Below, one piece after another: positions 61,427 to 64,000 of a stretch of 64,000 nucleotides of DNA. Where the stretch lies: assembly GCA_965218775.1 (NCBI GenBank), contig CBDCLS010000006.1, forward strand, positions 1,860,001 to 1,924,000, given 5' to 3'. Within the stretch, counting starts at the first letter, position 1. Each line of letters begins with the position of its first letter. A program made the position numbers and the translations under genes. Origin of the DNA: CAUZIZ01 sp965218775. Its GTDB lineage: Bacteria; Acidobacteriota; UBA6911; RPQK01; JAJDTT01. A model generated the notes under the pieces. It searched no databases. It was not told where the DNA came from and saw only the letters and a program-made list of their open reading frames with translations.

Positions 61427-64000
61427 ATGCGTCAACTCTTGACTATACTCGTCGGTCTTTGGATGTCGACAGTGCTGGCACAGGCACAGAGGGCCTACGG
61501 AACGATCAATCCTAGTTTGATCCGGGAAGATCTATTCTTCGATATAAATACTTTCCCGGTTCAGATCGGAGACCGAAACGATCTCAACTTTGCCCCCAAC
61601 ATTGTTTTCACAGCGGACTCCACCCAGGCCTTCGTCAGCTTTCCCGCCTCGGACACCGTGATGGCGTTCGATCCCAAAAGCGGTGTCGTGCTTGCTCTGA
61701 TTCCGGTTGCACAGACGCCGAATCTGATCGTGCTGACCCCGGACGGGAAAACCCTGCTGGTTGTCTGTCTTCTGTTCCGAGAAAACTCGAGGGCGGATAC
61801 CTTCCGTAGCGCCACCAAGGGAGTGATTTGTCGAATCGATGTCGAAACTCTGCAGGTCGAGACTCTGGAACTGGAGTCGACCTTCTTCTCGTTTGTCAAC
61901 AACCTGGTCCTTATGCCCGATGGGAAATCAGGCTTTATCGCCTCTTCGGGGACAGATGAAGTTATCCGATTGGATGTGGAGAATCTTCAGGAGATTACGC
62001 CGCGCATAGAGCTCCCAGGGGGAACTCGACCGTCTTCGATTACTCTGGCACCCGATGCCAGTTTTTTCACCCTACTGACGGTGGGGTCCGAATTGCTGAA
62101 ACCGGGTGAGGAACCAGACGCCCTTCGAATCATTGATACGGCCTCATTCTCTATCTCCAACACCCTGGTGCCCTCAACCCTGGATCTGCCAATCCCGATC
62201 CCGCACGACTTCTCGGCGGCCAATACAGTCGCTATCTCGCACGATGGGAGGTTCGCCGTCGTGGCCGATCGAGAGAGCGGCCAGTTGTCGCAGATTCCGG
62301 GGCTTACAATAGACCACGCCCTTCTCCTCGATCTGCACCAAGGAGCAACCCTTCAGATTTTTGGCATATCGGGAATTCCCAGTTGGGCCGCCTTGACTCC
62401 CGACGGCAAGTGGGTTGCCGTTATCAGCGCCCTGGAGGTGGATTTGGTGCCGATCCCGGTTCCTGAGCCAGATGGCACCGTCGATGTGGATTCGCTCGAG
62501 GCGGTCCGTCTCGGGCCCAATTTTTCGGAGTTTCGGCCCAGCACGCGACCTACCTTTTCACCAGATGGAAACTTTCTCTTTGTGGGGGCCCCAATCGATG
62601 ACTTTCTTCTGAAGTTGGACCTCAGGACCTTTGAGTTTCATCGACCGGTGCTGGTGGGTCAGAAGCTGCACGGCGCGGCTGAGGATTTCAGACCCGCCTT
62701 CTCGGCTGCTCCCCTCGAGGTAGCTACGACCCCAGATGGGGAAGTGATGACGGTTCTCAACTTCAATTCGAGCACCATTGACCTGATTGGCCCCAGCTAT
62801 ACCTCCTTTGTGCCTCGCATGGTGAGCAATGCGACCTGGTTTACCGGAATCGCGGTAGCCAATCTGTCCGACCTTGAGGCGGGGCTCGATACCAGACATT
62901 TCAACAATGGCGGCATCCGACTGCAGGATCTGAACGATACCGAGGATGTGATCGAATTCGGCCCCAGTCCCAAGAGGACTCCACTGGTTCCGGGGGAACA
63001 GTTCGCCACCACCGCAAGGCTGCTGACCGAGGCGCAGCCCGAGGACTCGACCTTCGAGGGCTGGATCCACCTGGATGTCGACCAGAAGGATGTCGTGGGT
63101 TTCTTCATGACGGGTGACCGTCTCCAGAACAGGCTCGATGGAGGTCTGCTCGTCTCCGAAACCGCACAGCTGACGGTGCTTCCAGAGATTCGAATCGACG
63201 GAGAATTCCAGACTGAAATCATCGCCCTGAACCCCAACCTCAATGGGAGTGATGTTGCTTTGACCCTCTACAACCATGCTGGCGAGATACTAGAGCAGAC
63301 CGTAAGGCAGGGTTTTGGAGGCGTCGTGATCAACGCCAAGTTGAAGGGGGCTAACGGATTCTTTAGTGACGAGGCCTTCGAGGGTTTCGAAGGTGGGTAC
63401 GTCGTGGTGGAGAGTGGCGAAGGTCTTGTGGCGTTTGAACGCTACTTCGACGGGGAACGGCTGGCCTCCCTGAACGGAATCGCAGTGAAGGCTCCCCACG
63501 TCGTTCCAGCAGACAGGCTTTATTTTCCCCAAGCAGTGGCCTTCGGAGGGACCTCGACCGCCGTAACCCTCATCTACTTCGGAACCGAAACCACCACGGT
63601 CGAGTTGGTTTTCAAAGATGACCAGGGAGCCGACGTGGCCACGGCGGAACCTATCGTTCTAGAGCCCAACCAGGGATTGCGTAGAGATCTGACCGATCTC
63701 TTCCCCGGCCTGGTGGACCCGGGAGCCTCCATCAGCGGCTGGCTGCAAATTGAGAGCAGCGAAGCTGGTATTGTTGGAAGCGCCGAACTGCAGGTGTTTT
63801 CCGGACTCGCCATCAGTGCGATTCCAGCAGAATCCTCGCCCAAGAAAGCCTATGCGATGGCTCACCTGGCCAATGGCGAGGGCTTCTCTACTGGGATGGC
63901 AGTGCTTTACCCGGGAGCGGAGGGCACCGCGGAGGTGGAAATCAGCATCTATACTTCTGCGGGCGATCAGGTGGGCCAGAAAGAGCTCAGCTTGGGGCCC
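61427..64000 (+). CDS. Secreted beta-propeller-like protein (cut by window edge)
   Basis: The frame from ATG 61427 runs 858 codons to the window edge without a stop. An N-terminal signal peptide (LLTILVGLWMSTVLAQAQ) is clear. Residues 40-440 contain YVTN/NHL-like repeats of the kind LTPDGKTLLVV, LMPDGKSGFIAS, LAPDASFFTLL, ISHDGRFAVVAD, LTPDGKWVAVIS and FSPDGNFLFVG, a propeller signature. Residues from about 460 on are strand-rich modules (IAVANLSDLEAGL, ATTARLLTEAQPEDS, TLIYFGTETTTVELVF). Likely a large surface or extracellular protein; function unknown. Confidence 0.8.
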   Translation, partial: MRQLLTILVGLWMSTVLAQAQRAYGTINPSLIREDLFFDINTFPVQIGDRNDLNFAPNIVFTADSTQAFVSFPASDTVMAFDPKSGVVLALIPVAQTPNLIVLTPDGKTLLVVCLLFRENSRADTFRSATKGVICRIDVETLQVETLELESTFFSFVNNLVLMPDGKSGFIASSGTDEVIRLDVENLQEITPRIELPGGTRPSSITLAPDASFFTLLTVGSELLKPGEEPDALRIIDTASFSISNTLVPSTLDLPIPIPHDFSAANTVAISHDGRFAVVADRESGQLSQIPGLTIDHALLLDLHQGATLQIFGISGIPSWAALTPDGKWVAVISALEVDLVPIPVPEPDGTVDVDSLEAVRLGPNFSEFRPSTRPTFSPDGNFLFVGAPIDDFLLKLDLRTFEFHRPVLVGQKLHGAAEDFRPAFSAAPLEVATTPDGEVMTVLNFNSSTIDLIGPSYTSFVPRMVSNATWFTGIAVANLSDLEAGLDTRHFNNGGIRLQDLNDTEDVIEFGPSPKRTPLVPGEQFATTARLLTEAQPEDSTFEGWIHLDVDQKDVVGFFMTGDRLQNRLDGGLLVSETAQLTVLPEIRIDGEFQTEIIALNPNLNGSDVALTLYNHAGEILEQTVRQGFGGVVINAKLKGANGFFSDEAFEGFEGGYVVVESGEGLVAFERYFDGERLASLNGIAVKAPHVVPADRLYFPQAVAFGGTSTAVTLIYFGTETTTVELVFKDDQGADVATAEPIVLEPNQGLRRDLTDLFPGLVDPGASISGWLQIESSEAGIVGSAELQVFSGLAISAIPAESSPKKAYAMAHLANGEGFSTGMAVLYPGAEGTAEVEISIYTSAGDQVGQKELSLGP

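Overview
The window looks like chromosomal DNA of a Gram-negative bacterium. It has an outer-membrane lipoprotein route (signal peptidase II and a LolA-like carrier), a TonB-type energy transducer and a predicted outer-membrane barrel. The mix of large modular regulators, a subtilase with short C-terminal repeats, YtxH-type proteins and many short dispersed repeats fits Acidobacteriota best. That assignment is inference from gene content. No rRNA or tRNA gene and no CRISPR array was recognised.

Layout. 1-8.5 kb: the N-terminal end of a ThDP-dependent decarboxylase-like enzyme (cut by the left edge), a decayed glycosidase-like gene, a small CPXCG zinc-ribbon protein, two DinB-family proteins, a large secreted sialidase/glycosidase-like protein, a VapC toxin remnant and an Nramp-type transporter carrying an unusual repeat insert. 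8.5-16.3 kb: an acetyltransferase, then a giant pseudokinase-ATPase-TPR-GAF-sigma54 regulator split by an insertion sequence. 16.6-22.5 kb: a subtilase, a membrane HD-GYP/GGDEF c-di-GMP enzyme and an outer-membrane-like protein. 22.7-34.4 kb: polysaccharide deacetylase, quinone oxidoreductase, a three-domain acyl-activating/acyltransferase protein, membrane proteins, a hybrid histidine kinase with the same membrane sensor as the c-di-GMP enzyme, a hydrolase and a PAP2 phosphatase. 34.6-38.2 kb: a MinD/ParA-like ATPase (frameshifted) and a J-domain/RodZ-like HTH protein broken by a second insertion sequence. 38.2-64 kb: mostly housekeeping and envelope genes: aminotransferase, MtnX-like phosphatase, HDAC-like deacetylase with QueE, endonuclease III, AI-2E-type permease, ThiD, YtxH protein, FabH, LspA-LolA, IleS, TonB, a glycosyltransferase, an HNH endonuclease, DciA-like and a secreted beta-propeller-like protein that runs off the right edge.

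The most striking non-coding signal is a set of repeat families lying at the 3' ends of genes, many starting on or within a few bases of a stop codon. The best of them is a 272-277 bp palindromic element present three times (23697-23970, 40690-40966, 51362-51633). Its terminal arms are perfectly or almost perfectly self-complementary within each copy but differ between copies, so the differences are compensated.

The two insertion sequences each sit at a CTAG site. Several genes carry single-base frameshifts, often in homopolymer runs, which may be true decay or read errors. This caveat applies to the frameshifted ATPase, the deacetylase leader, the bridging part of the split regulator and the apparent LspA-LolA fusion.
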